DNA from: Tieghemostelium lacteum
Lineage: Eukaryota; Evosea; Eumycetozoa; Dictyosteliales; Raperosteliaceae
Assembly (NCBI GenBank): GCA_001606155.1
Contig: LODT01000028.1
Span: 1,092,735-1,156,734, forward strand
Reading direction: 5' to 3'
Length of the DNA stretch: 64,000 nt
The notes under the pieces: model-generated
Told to the model about the DNA's origin: nothing
The model's database searches: none
What the model saw: only the letters and a program-made list of their open reading frames with translations
Program-made: the position numbers and the translations under genes
Part shown: in pieces, positions 1-11,064 of the stretch
Position numbering within the stretch: the first letter of the stretch is position 1
Layout of the letters: every line of letters starts with the position of its first letter

Positions 1-284
1 CATTAGATACTGGTAAATCTTCTGTACAAAGTATGTTTTAATTTGAAAATATTAAAAAATTATCTAAAATATAACTAACATTTTTACCAAATCTAGTTGC
101 AATTTTAACAGAGAAAATAAATACTCTAAAAGCTCATATTGATAAAAATCACAAGGATAATCTTTCAAAAAGAAGTTTGATGATCACCGATGCAAAGAGA
201 AAATCAATGATTGAATATCTAAAAAGAAAAAATATCGAAGAATATTACAAGATTACAAAAGATCTTAAAATTAAAAACTATTAA
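1..284 (+). CDS. Mitochondrial ribosomal protein S15 (uS15m), 3' part
   Basis: Two exons are visible, 1-30 (open at the window edge) and 97-284, with a GT-AG intron at 31-96 that keeps the frame. The product reads LDTGKSSVQIAILTEKIN and continues through an AHIDKNHKDNLSKRSL stretch to a C-terminal MIEYLKRKN...YYKITKDL helix. That is the bacterial-type S15 pattern (DTGSxEVQ...LTERI, KDxxSRRGL, DYLKKxDxxRY). S15 binds the small-subunit rRNA platform. The bacterial flavour together with a spliceosomal intron points to a nuclear gene for the mitochondrial ribosome. The N-terminus lies outside the window. The family call is firm; the mitochondrial location is inferred. Confidence 0.85.
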
Positions 285-1088
285 ATAAATTTAGATTCTA
301 ATTCAACCTCATAATTAGATTTCATATTAAATATTAAGAGGTCTATTAATTAAAAAATAATCAAATGGATAGGTAATGAGTGTTTGTTTCTTTATTTTTG
401 CAACTATATTTTCAACTTGGATTCGCTGCCTTGAATAAGATATAAAACTAACTTTATCGAAGGAAAAAGTAACTTCTAAGTAAAAATATTTTCTACCTCA
501 AAACTAGATACTAAGCTAATATGAAGTTGAAATTAAATAATAAAAACTTTATTAGGAAAAATAGTAGTTCTGATTCACAAATTAGAGAATTTTAAATGTA
601 CTATTTTATTATTATTTATTTTCCAAATAGATGTTTAATACTACTTTTATTTGTTCTTACAAAAACTTCATTTCAATTAACGATAACCCAATCCTTCAAA
701 TCAATTACAAAAAATTCACCACACAACACTACCTATACACTAAATACAAAAATGACCTCAAAGCAACAACTAACCCAAGGAAGGAGAATTTATTCTTCTT
801 CCTCAAATAGACAAAATCAAACCCCTCAATCTATAATCCTTCCTCTCACCCCTTCTCAAGTAAAAATCGAGAAAAAACACCAATTAAATTGTTCTTAGTG
901 TGGTACACACACAACTACACTTCGTTTCATTGAGAATTTAAATGAAAAAATTGACTTCAACAATAGTTAATGTCCCACTTAAACTTAAAAATGATGGGGC
1001 ATGGAGTACAAAGATAAACCGGCTGAGACTTGTAGGTACTCTATTAAGATTGTTATATTTTGATATTTATATTAATATAGGTTTATAG
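285..1088. other. Gene-poor stretch with a decayed repeat
   Basis: No gene can be supported here. The part at about 645-800 closely matches 26635-26760 and belongs to the LINE-like repeat described below. Bases 901-1088 could hold an unrecognised 5' exon of the next gene, because an AG acceptor-like site ends at 1088. I cannot define such an exon. Confidence 0.5.
645..900 (+). repeat. Fragment of a decayed LINE-like dispersed repeat
   Basis: The stretch around 655-780 matches 26635-26755 closely at the DNA level, for example TTACAAAAAATTCACCACAC in both. In one frame both copies read like a worn coding region (QINYKKFTTQHY...LYTKYKNDL). The 26.6 kb copy also contains sequence shared with 3254-3420, so all three belong to one family. 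A small open frame at 596-898 overlaps it but is low-complexity and probably not a gene. Confidence 0.45.
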
Positions 1089-1949
1089 CAACATGAGAAT
1101 GAAAGAAGAACAGAGGATAATGAAACCAATATTGGTTATATTATTGAAACAGATGTTAGTTATGAGGAATTTATTAAGCATGTAGATAGATTATTAGGTG
1201 ATACAAAAGATAGAGTTTTCTTTGTTAATGGAAATGTATTGATTTATGAATTTGTTATAAACATTCATGAGGAAACATCACATTGGATCTCCAGAAGAAT
1301 TACCAACAATCATCAAGTGGATGAAGCTTGTAGAATTAGTGGTTCATCCAGAATAAATTTCAATGCAGGAACAGCAGCAGCCCCTAACAATGTTTCCTAT
1401 GAACCTGATGAATCTATTATACCAAATAATAGAGGTGGTCCACAAGCCAATGTTAGTGGAAGTCCATTTCCTACTCTTGTTGTTGAGGTTGGTTATAGTC
1501 AAACTTTTCAATCTCTGCATACTAAGGCCCTCCAGTATTTAAACCCAAATACTAACATCCAAATGGTCATATGTGTTAAATTTTGGAATCGTATTGCTAA
1601 TAATAATAATACTTTCCGGGCCTTAATGCTGTTTTACAGAAGAGGTTTTGCAGGTACCAATCCTGAACAAATTATTTCATTTGGTACGTCCCCACTTCAC
1701 CATGAGACCAGAAATACAATTAATGGATGGAACTTAAATGCAAACCAAACATCGGGTTTTGGTATCACAGTAAACGGAATCCCCACACCTGTCTGTAACC
1801 AAGCTGGAATGGCCCCTTATACTTTACAAATCCCAAGTGCGGATTTATTTAATGGTGTTGCTGGTGGTGTTCCTGTTGGTGTTCCCGCCACTATCCCTTT
1901 GGATTTATTTAATTTACAAACGCGTGTCAATAATATCCCACAGTTTTAA
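1089..1949 (+). CDS. PD-(D/E)XK (Uma2-like) nuclease-fold protein, probable Polinton cargo
   Basis: The frame is open from 1089 to the stop at 1949 (286 codons) with no in-frame ATG near its start. An upstream exon joined at the AG ending at 1088 is therefore likely but not defined. The middle of the protein has an acidic EPDES motif, then about 30 residues later PFPTLVVEVGYSQTF, then KALQYL and MVICVKFW. This order (D, then P-x-LVVEV with the key Glu, then Lys in a following strand) resembles Uma2/PD-(D/E)XK nuclease folds seen in bacteria and in some fungi and amoebae. The C-terminal 70 residues are Gly/Val/Pro rich and unrecognised. The gene ends 49 bases from the stop of a Polinton zinc-ribbon copy on the opposite strand. 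The whole Polinton has a different gene in the same convergent position, so this is probably element cargo. It could instead be an unrelated host gene. Confidence 0.45.
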   Translation, partial: QHENERRTEDNETNIGYIIETDVSYEEFIKHVDRLLGDTKDRVFFVNGNVLIYEFVINIHEETSHWISRRITNNHQVDEACRISGSSRINFNAGTAAAPNNVSYEPDESIIPNNRGGPQANVSGSPFPTLVVEVGYSQTFQSLHTKALQYLNPNTNIQMVICVKFWNRIANNNNTFRALMLFYRRGFAGTNPEQIISFGTSPLHHETRNTINGWNLNANQTSGFGITVNGIPTPVCNQAGMAPYTLQIPSADLFNGVAGGVPVGVPATIPLDLFNLQTRVNNIPQF

Positions 1950-1998
1950 AATGTACATATTTTTTATTTGAACCATTTACATATCTTAATCAAAATAT

Positions 1999-3050
1999 TT
2001 AAATAAATCTAAACTTTGTTTTACCACAAACAGCACATTTACTCTTTATTGCTTTTCTTCCATTCTTCAAAACAACCTCTTTTGGATCAATATCCTTTGT
2101 TTTCTTTTTACAAACTACACAGTAACTTTCTGACATTCTATAATACTATATATTATAATTTATGAAGTTTGAAAGGTAAATGTATGAGTACTTATGATGG
2201 TACATATAATGGAATAGATGTGTTTATAAATTTCAAACCATTTACTACACCTCCTGAAATTGAAGCTGTATTATTGATAGTTGTTGCACCACCAATAGTA
2301 ACTTGACCACTTATTTGAGTTAATGGAGTTGTTATTGTAATATCAGTGCTTGGTGAAATCAATTGAATATTATTTCCTGTTGATGCGGTCAAAGAAATCT
2401 TTGTAGTATCGATAATTATACCAGTAGAGACTGTACTATTTAGAATCCCAATTGAATCTGGTGTAGAAATTAGGATATTACTTCCACTAGCTGTATTCAC
2501 AGTAAAAACTTTGAGAACACTGGTTGATGTTATATTAAAACCTGATAATGAATTATAATTGATTGTTGATCCATTTATAGTTGTTGAATTTATTAAATCT
2601 GATGAAATAGACCTTGTTTTTAATTCTCCATTAGGTTGACCAGGTACTACTGGATATTGAGTGATAGAAATATTCTTTCCATACCATTTACTGTAGTATC
2701 AGCATTTGATGTTAAATATTGTGCTATGACACCGTTAGAAAAAATAGTTCCTGTATTAGTTATACCACCTAAATTTATTTTAAGAGGTGAAGGAAAGGAT
2801 GTTAATTTTTTAATTTCATCAAAATTTAATAAAGGTCCATTTAGAGCTGCTGTTGCACTTACATTTGGTGCAGAGATACTATTGGTAACAATTAATGATG
2901 GTGTTGTAATTTAAGTTGAGGCATTTATAGTATCACTATCTAATGAATCTATATTAATGTATCATTAAATTTCTTTACTCCTCTTATTGATTGGTCTATT
3001 TCTGTTAAAACAAAATCTGCAACTAAATGTGGTGCCAATGAAGGAATGTT
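1999..3050 (-). mobile_element. Polinton fragment A (zinc ribbon and fibre region), broken
   Basis: Read on the minus strand, this piece matches the right part of the Polinton at 40216-57662. It holds the fibre-like gene (compare 54745-56150) followed by the small DUF5679-like zinc ribbon (1999-2136, compare 56174-56311). Stretches of the encoded fibre, such as 2192-2500, differ from the whole copy at only a few residues, so the split is fairly recent. The fibre part is broken in several places and no terminal repeat is visible. It is best read as a fossil of a closely related element. Confidence 0.85.
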
Positions 3051-3425
3051 AATGCAACACAATCTCTGAATCTATCTCCAACCATATCTTCTTCGAGTGT
3101 CAAACAACCACAAATGAATACACTCACCAATTCAAAAGCACAGTCTAACATCTCTAATTCAAAGATATCCACTGGAATCCTTCTTCAATACCCAAAGTCT
3201 ACAACAGCAAATATCAAATCATCCTTATCAACATAATCGCAATTACCTTCAAATGAATAATTGACGTCTATCTCAAACATGGACCCTTCCAATATCAAAA
3301 CTCCAACTAGAAAAGGAATTACTTAAAGACAAAATACTCCAACTGCAAATCAAAAATGAACAAAATCAATCCTCTAATCTACAATTTTATCAAAACTTAC
3401 AAAACAAATTTTATTTTATAGTTTA
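3045..3425 (+). mobile_element. Decayed LINE (non-LTR retrotransposon) 3' coding fragment
   Basis: In the plus direction the sequence translates as ...SESISNHIFFECQTTTNEYTHQF, a good fit to the zinc-knuckle tail (E-S-x-x-H-x-F-x-x-C) at the end of many LINE reverse transcriptases. After worn sequence it continues in another frame as WTLPISKLQLEKELLKDKIL, a helical tail. At least two stop codons and one frame change are present, so it is dead. Bases 3254-3420 match 26760-26875. The superfamily is not clear from this short piece. Confidence 0.4.
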
Positions 3426-3647
3426 TTTATAAAATAAAATAGGCCTTCTTAGAATATTTAAAGTTTTAAAAAAAAAAGATTATTAAATGTCAATATTAAA
3501 AGTATAAATAGTCTATGACATATTCTTTCAATTTTAACTAATATGGTCGGTATGATCTTTCAGAATTCTTTATTTGAGTCTTTGCATCTTTTTTTATAAA
3601 ATAAATACTTTTTCAATTAAAATAGCTCCCAAATTTTTCAATGTCAG

Positions 3648-4355
3648 TTGACATGTGTTGATATGATTGGAAAGAATATTGATATAACTCAATATCCAGT
3701 AGAGTATCTGGTCAACCTAATGGAGTATTAAAAATTAAAATAAATTTCATCAGATGTAATATATTCAACAACTATAAATGGATCAACAATCAAATATAGC
3801 ACACTATCAGGTTTTAATATTAATAGTTCTGGTATCATCAGAGCGTTTACAAGTGCTCCTATTCGCAATGATCTATTGATTTATACAAATAATAAAATAT
3901 CAATTTTAAATAGTGCCATTTCAATAGGTATAATTATTGATTATCAAAGAAATTGGTCCAAGACAAAGATTTCTTTGACTACTTCAACCGGAAATATTTT
4001 TATATCCAAGCATTGATATTACAATAAAAACTCCATTAACTCAAATAATTGGTCAAGTTACTATTGGTGTAGTAAATGGATTGAAATTTATAAACTATTC
4101 CATTATATATATATTCACTAAACATTATGAAGAGTTTTCTGGATTTATGGGTTTTGATTTGGGCTCTGCAACTACTGGATCAATATCAGTTAAAATGTCA
4201 AGAATTGATAAAACTTATTTTCTCTATGGCCAACCAGATATACTCCAATTTTAAATTATCTTAATGATTGTGGTTCCAAAAGAAGTTTTTTTGAAGAATA
4301 AAAATAAAGTAATAAAGAGTAAATATGCTGTTTGTGGTAGAAGATATTTCAATTT
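3648..4355 (+). mobile_element. Polinton fragment B (fibre end and zinc-ribbon traces), broken
   Basis: From ACATGTGTTGATATGATTGG onward the piece follows the whole Polinton from about 55250 through the end of the fibre gene. It then shows traces of the zinc ribbon (compare 56174-56311) at about 4265-4355. It lies on the plus strand, opposite to fragment A, and is clearly more diverged and broken in many places. It is an older fossil of the same family. Confidence 0.8.
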
Positions 4356-5249
4356 TACAAAGAACTTGATATAAAAAGAGATAATTTTTTTTAATAATTC
4401 ATTTTTTCAACATTCTAAAATGGATATAAATAATACTAATAATAATAATAATCATTTAGATGTTCCTCAATCTGTAACTATTGGATTCTAATACTAACGA
4501 ACAATACAATATATAAAGTCGTCCTGATGCTACTTTCAAAACTCATGATATTCGGAATATAGATCCACAAAATATACAACCATATTAGTGTACTCCATAA
4601 TTTGTTGTAGAAGTCCGTTCATATAATCCTCTTTCTCAAAATAACCGATTGGATTTACAACAAGCTAAGAAGCTAGACTGGATTACAACAGGTGTGGAAT
4701 CTGGGATCCTGTATGGGCGGAGGTGGAAATGGGTACTCTAATGTATATAATTTGCTTATCAATCCACATGTTGCAAATGAAATTGTACAACATTAACATA
4801 GAATTTTATATAAACAACAAAGACTAAGTCTTTTACCATAAGACATTCTTAACCATCCAAGATCAACAAACACTTGTCCCTCTCCAATGTCTTCAAATAT
4901 ACTTTCAAAATATGAATCCTGAAGAACTTGGGTCTTGATGTGCAACAAAATCAAATCTAAGTATCAATTACAACCATCCCTCTCTGGGCAAACCCTCAAA
5001 ATCATGGCCCAAATATCATTATTCACTGTGTGGGTACAACAAATGGATCTTTCAACTCTTTCAATGTAAATATATTCATACTCTGTTCATTATAAATTCA
5101 AATTCATTCATTCATTTATTACCTAAAAATTAAATCACCCCTTACTTAAAATAAAAAATTTTTCATCAATATTCTTCCTAATTTAATGTATGTGTAGGAA
5201 ATAAAGGATGCAAATACTTCAAACTAGTCAAAATTTTAAACAAAGTAAA
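4356..5249. other. Decayed, unassigned sequence
   Basis: A short Asn-rich start-like stretch lies at 4421. Coding-like patches follow, for example NNPLSQNNRLDLQQAKKLDW near 4630 and PLWANPQNHGPN near 4985, but nothing long stays open. It follows the zinc-ribbon trace of fragment B, where a Polinton right-end gene would sit, so it may be a worn cargo gene. I recognise no family. Confidence 0.3.
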
Positions 5250-5375
5250 TAAATCCACTTGTAATGAAAGTGAAAAGAAATCAGAAGGCGAGAAGGAGAA
5301 GAGGCATAGGAGGATGATACCTAGTATCCCATTAGTCTCTTTTGCTTAGTGGTTATCCCCTCCCTTCATTGCAAC
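5250..5375 (-). repeat. Dispersed repeat shared with both Polinton flanks
   Basis: Read on the minus strand this block contains TTGCAATGAAGG, GATAACCACTAAGCAAAAG, GGATACTAGGTATCATCCTC and TTTCACTTTCATTAC in that order. The same series, slightly changed, occurs at 57675-57780 just right of the whole Polinton. Its first part occurs at 40068-40105 left of it. It lacks coding potential. It may be a host repeat, the end of another transposon, or sequence that the Polinton family favours as a target. Confidence 0.6.
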
Positions 5376-5541
5376 ACATAAAACATGGCTTGGAACCTAT
5401 TTAATCTTCGGGAATTATTTTACATTTTGTAAACTTCAAAACAATTCAAACCCTTTAAAATAAAACTGAAATTAAGGAACCGACGTGATACCAATCTATT
5501 TAAAAAGGGGATAATATTTGAAAGAAAATATATTATATTAT

Positions 5542-8500
5542 TTATTTTGTTGTAATTGTATTAGTATTGTTATTCAATGATAACTTTAGGGAAGATGCCA
5601 AACTGGATTCAATGTTTCTTTTCATTAATTGTGACACAAGTTGGTCACAGTCTAATTGGGTATTTTCAATTTCCAAGAGATTGATAGAAGTTTCTAGCTT
5701 GGTAGTTGGGAGTAGGGTGAAAATATTTCTTACATCAATTAGAACATTTTCAGACTTATTAAATGAAGGACTTGACATTAGAGTTGATAAAATCTCACCT
5801 GAAATTGGATCTTCGAAACTATCAATATCAGGAGAGTAGACAGACAACAATTGTTTCAATTGGGCAGTTGTCATAGTTGGACAGATTTCTCTACGTAAAT
5901 CTTCATTGGCAAGTTGTGTCTTGTCAATCATTAGAATATAGACAACCTCTTTAAGAAGTTTTAATTTATCACAGACACTTTGCGACCAATCTTTACCATG
6001 ATGAGATTTTAACCAATGCTCTAGTTCTGATATATTCATTTTTAATGGAATACTGCTACTGAGACAACATAAATCCTTTCTGAGGATGATTTCATTGAAT
6101 ATCATAGCATTGATAAATGTAAATAATTGTTCAAACAACAATTTACAGAGTGAATTGTTTACCAAACATTTTTCAAGTGACAAAGATATTTGAATTTGTG
6201 AGAGATAATTGGTAATTGGATCAATGAATTCAATGTCATTGGATTTGGCACTATGTAGTGATCTATAGAGTATTGGTTGTACATGGTCAACTATATCTCT
6301 AATTAAACGACTGTATAGTTTGTTTGTAGTAGAGTCACAAGTTAGTTTCAGTTGGTCATAGAGAATAGATAGATCTGGATTATCATTTGTTTGTCCATTT
6401 GTTGAGTACTGATCAAGTATACCACTGAATATTATTAAATTAGAAAACCAGTAGCATATTAAACTACTTTGGATATTCTGACCACTAACTATTACATCAT
6501 TAAATCTACTGAAAAAGTACATTAAAATATCTTGGTTGGTTTTTACAAACTGTCTATCACCAGAGAAAATATTTTCCAAGAAACATCTAGTAAGAAGAAA
6601 AACAGGTTCTGGAATATCACCCATACCAGTTGGAATATAGGTATACTCTTTTTTAACCAACATCAAATCAACTAAATATTTACCAGCATCGACTTGATTG
6701 TTATTAAATTGCAAAGCAGATATCAATTCAGTTACCCCATTATGTGATTCAGATCTCGATCTAGCATCTTGAATTGTAGGTGATGAGCCGCCTCCTAGTT
6801 GGTTTGGATTAGCAACTCCAACACTAGCACTAGAACCAGATAAATTATTCTTGTTCATTGGTGGTAAGATATTATTTGCCCCATCATGTTGGTTTGCTTG
6901 ACTAGAGTTTGTGGTATTGTGACTATTAATTAACAATTGTGATTCCAATTGAGATATTTTCAGTTTTAATTGGTTTACCTCATTCATTGTATTACTGTTC
7001 TTTTCCTTTAATTGTTGATTTTCCAATCGTAATGGTTTAATTTCTGTTGTGATATCATCACCAACCAATTGATATTGACTATGATTAGATTTATCATTTT
7101 TATGCAATTGTTCTTTTGTTGATGCTCTTTGTGAATTATTGTCATTTTGATATTGATCTTTTAATTGCGATATTTGGTTATTTAAATCAGTAATGGTAGA
7201 CTCTGATTTTAATCTATACTGTTGGAATTCTAAGTCTTTACTATTATCATTATTATTATTAATTGTTGATAATGATCCAAAATTTTTAATTTGATCATTT
7301 AATTTTTGAATAATTGATTCAGAATTTAATTTAAAATCATTAAACTCCAACTCCAAATTTTGTAAACTTTCTTTATAGGAATCTCTTTCTTTGATAATAT
7401 TGGATAGATTATTACTATCAGTTGATAATTTACTACTGAGCTCGTGGATTTTAGATTCAAGATTTTTCTTTTCAGTTATAACATTAGAGAGTGATTTTGA
7501 GTCAATCTTTAGTTGTCTTAGTATTCCCTTTGCTTGTTTTTGTCTCCAAAGATTTTGTACTTTAATAATAGACAATAATGTGGCCATTTCTTTCTTGAAT
7601 ACTTGATTGGATAGAGTCTGTCTGAACAGAGATTGAACGTGTACAGATGAATTTATAACAGTAGTGAAATGGTTGGTTGAACAAAATCTTCTGTAGAGTG
7701 ATTGTAAATGAGTACAAGAATCCTCCATAATTAGAACATCCAATTCATATCTAGCCAAAATAGCTCTACCAAGTGATTGTAATAAACCAACACTATTGAG
7801 AATATCCAAATAGGATTTTCTCTGTTGTCTACCTTTCCAGAACTTTTGTAGAGTCAATGCAGAGTTATTTAGAGTGGCCTGTCTAGAGTTCTCCAACTCA
7901 GCAATGATACCAGATTTTAAAAAAATCTTAGTTAAACCAAATTGAAAATTTTGCGGATCAATTTTCATTCTCTCCAGCATAATCTGAGAGCCCTTTTTCT
8001 GGTCTTCGAGTAAACTCTTCCATTCTTTGGTGTCTTTAAAATGTGTGGATGCTATTAACTTGTAACGTTTCATAAAGTCATCATATAGCAATCTGGATGG
8101 ATAACCTGATCTACTAATTCTCAGCTGTTCTATTACACCAGAGAATCTCAATTGGTTTAATACCATTGGTTGGTTAAAGACATTTGGTTTCTTTTCACTA
8201 TTTGGTTTTATACAACGAATATAGTGTGGTGATGTGGAATTTATCAACTTCATCAAACTATTTAGTGACTCTTTGAACTGTGATGATACTGAAACAAATT
8301 TAAATGTACTATTTTTTGAATTGCCATCTTTAGAATTCATTTTTTGGAAAATATCAATCAGATATTCTGATTTTGATTCTTGTAGTACCAATAATTGCTC
8401 TGATATTATAAAATCCTTATTTTTTATCAAAAATTGTTCGGTATTATAAGTAACCTATTAAAAAAATATATAAATAATATTAATATTAATATTAAAATTT

Positions 8501-10445
8501 TTAAATTTAAATAATTAACAAATATAGCTAACTGTTAAAAACACAATTAGTGCTAAAATTGCAAATCATTTTTTTTTGGCGGTATTGTGGGGGTGAGTGT
8601 ATTGATTTATATCAATTAACTTACAGGACCAGCATAATGATTTAAAATAAAAGCAGTATTACTAAATCTTGGTTTTTCAAAATATTTTGATTTTTTATCA
8701 AGATTATTATACAATTTTGTTGAAAGTGTTGCAGGAGTTGATTTTGGAAATTGAGATTCCTCATCAATGATATTTAGAATACCCAATTTCTTTTCAATAA
8801 TGTCTATGCACTCTTGATTGTCAGAAAAATCGATATAAGACCAATCAATTTTCTCTCTATCGTATTCTTGTTGTTCCAATTTAAAAATTTGTTGATTGAA
8901 TTGTTGTTGTAGTTTCTCATTAGCATAGTTGATTGAAAACTGTTCAAATGAATTCATTTCAAATGATTCAAAACCATAGATATCCAGAATACCAATAGAC
9001 AAATGATTATTCTTTGATGAATGAATATCTCTTTGAATGGTTTCATTAATCTTTTTAACCAACCAATCAAAGAGTCTAGAGTATAGTAACATGGATAGAG
9101 AATCCTTCGCCTCATTACATTGATCTAATGTCAGAGGAATCTTATAGGAATCTGAAGCAGCTTTCATCTTTCTATAGAGAAGTGTCTCTCTTAATTGATC
9201 CTTATTACAAGATAATAAATTACAAACAGTTTCAAATGGTGAGTATTCTCTATTGGTAGAATTGATGACATCTTTAATTTGGCATGTTTCACCATTATTG
9301 TCACTATCATTACTCTGTGATTTGGTAGAACTATCATTACTAATAAATTCTATATTACCAATGTGTAAAATTACAGCTAAAGTCTTATAGATACCCAAAA
9401 GATGTTTCTCATTGAGACCAATAATCTTTAAAGCATTTTCAGTAGATTTAAAAATATCACAATCAGATTGTTGTTCAATCTCAGTACAACCACTCTGTTG
9501 AAGATATTTATAATCATTGCAATCTGAGGTCAAATGACATTCATCTAGTATCTCCTGGGGTAGACCATTTACAATCTGATAGAATATATGATATGATCTC
9601 TCATTTTGAGCTGGATTTACAATTCTAGATTTCTCCAATAGATAAGTCTCCAAACGTGCACCAATAATATTACCTCTAGACTTATCAAAGTGAATTTCAA
9701 TAAATTTACCAAATCTCGAACTATTATCATTTCTAAGAGTTTTGGCATTACCAAATGCCTCTAGAATTGGTGTTGACTTGATAACTTGTTCTTCAATTGA
9801 ATTACTATATGAACCATCGGTGTCATTAGAGGTGGTAGAAGATGAATCTACATCTCTAGATTTCATAGCCATTGCAGCAAAATATTGTAATAGAAATTTA
9901 GTTGATTCCGTTTTACCACTACCAGATTCACCACTAACGAGAATACTCTGATTCTTTTGGTTATTTAACATTTGCCTATAGGCATTCTCGGCTATTGAAT
10001 ATACATGTGGTTGTAATTTGATTGTAGGTTGATTGCAAAATCTATCAATCATCTCTCTACTGTAGATTGGTAATTTACAATAGGGATTTATTGCTATTAA
10101 AATACTACCTGTGTAGGTATATATCTCATCAACTGAATATCTCTTGGTGAGATTATAAACCACTGCTGCCTCGTGCAGATATGATAAATTTGTCATATCA
10201 TCAATGCCATCTTGTACCTCTGGGTTTTTTTCTAGAGTTTCTTCTTTTTTAATTTCGGTTTCCTAAAATTGTTTTGGGAGGGTTTTAGTGATATTTTTTT
10301 AAAATCCAACTCAATTTATTTTTAAACATACATAATCTTCTTCAAATGATTTTACTATGAATTTATCATTTAATTCTTTAATAATTTCTGCTGATATCCA
10401 TCCTTTTTCAGGATGATTTATCCAAACATTTCTATTTTCTATCAT
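5542..10445 (-). CDS. Class V-like unconventional myosin heavy chain (dilute-domain myosin)
   Basis: Three exons, 10445-10332, 10262-8625 and 8454-5542, join in frame at GT-AG introns to give 1,554 residues. The first exon supplies the SH3-like myosin N-terminus (VWINHPEKGWISAEI). The motor has the P-loop GESGSGKTES (about 149), switch I NDNSSRFGK (about 217) and switch II DIYGFESF (about 465). The second junction restores NHYAGPVTYNTEQF, as expected in a motor. About five IQ-type motifs follow (about 780-900), for example LQKFWKGRQQRKSY. Then comes a coiled coil with Asn-rich interruptions (about 900-1110) and a C-terminal dilute (DIL) globular domain (about 1210-1490) used for cargo binding. 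This is the layout of vesicle-transporting class V/XI motors. Dictyostelids have two such heavy chains (MyoH and MyoJ). The length is closer to MyoH, but I cannot choose between them. It probably moves membranes along actin. Confidence 0.9.
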
Positions 10446-11064
10446 TTATATTTCTAATAGTAAAATCCTTTTTATTGTGAAGTTAAGTTTAAAAATTTTA
10501 ATTTTTTTTATCTATATCTATTTTATCTTATAAATCTATCTTAATATACTAAATAATAAAATCTAAATAATACAAAAATTATTGTTTGATTTTTTAAAAT
10601 ACAAAATACTATTAATTGTACAATGATGGAGACAATAAAAACTAAAATTGGAAATGTTTATCTATTAAATATTTATCATAAACAAACAAAAGAACATACA
10701 AATTATAAACATCTGACTTTGTAATTATTAAAAAAAAAGTGTGGTTGTGTGTTTTAAAGAAAAAATCCAATTTATTTAGAATAAAGAAAATTATTAACAC
10801 ATGTCAAAAGACTAATCGAGACAAGTAGAAATCATATTTTTATATCGTTTTTCAGTTAATTTTAATTTTTGGATAATCATTTGTTAAAAAAAAAACTAAA
10901 AATTAAAAAACTAATGGATTTTCTATTTTTAGTTAAAAAAAGAACAAATAAATATATATTATTATTATTAGAAATATAAGATAAATTAATTTATTTTGTT
11001 TACACATTTTTACATTTTTAATATTTTTGTTTGTTTTTTTATAGGGTTTGGGGATTGAATTAAA
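10446..11064. other. Intergenic spacer between two minus-strand genes
   Basis: Very AT-rich with A/T runs. It must hold the promoter of the myosin gene and the 3' end of the cortexillin gene. I see no coding region or structured repeat. Confidence 0.6.

Noticed and set aside
596-898. 100-codon plus-strand open frame as a gene
   Set aside because: It overlaps the same repeat family as 26600-26875 and looks like chance in low-GC DNA.
2636-2914. 92-codon plus-strand open frame as a gene
   Set aside because: It is the antisense of the Polinton fibre fragment; the whole element shows the same shadow at 54797-55291.
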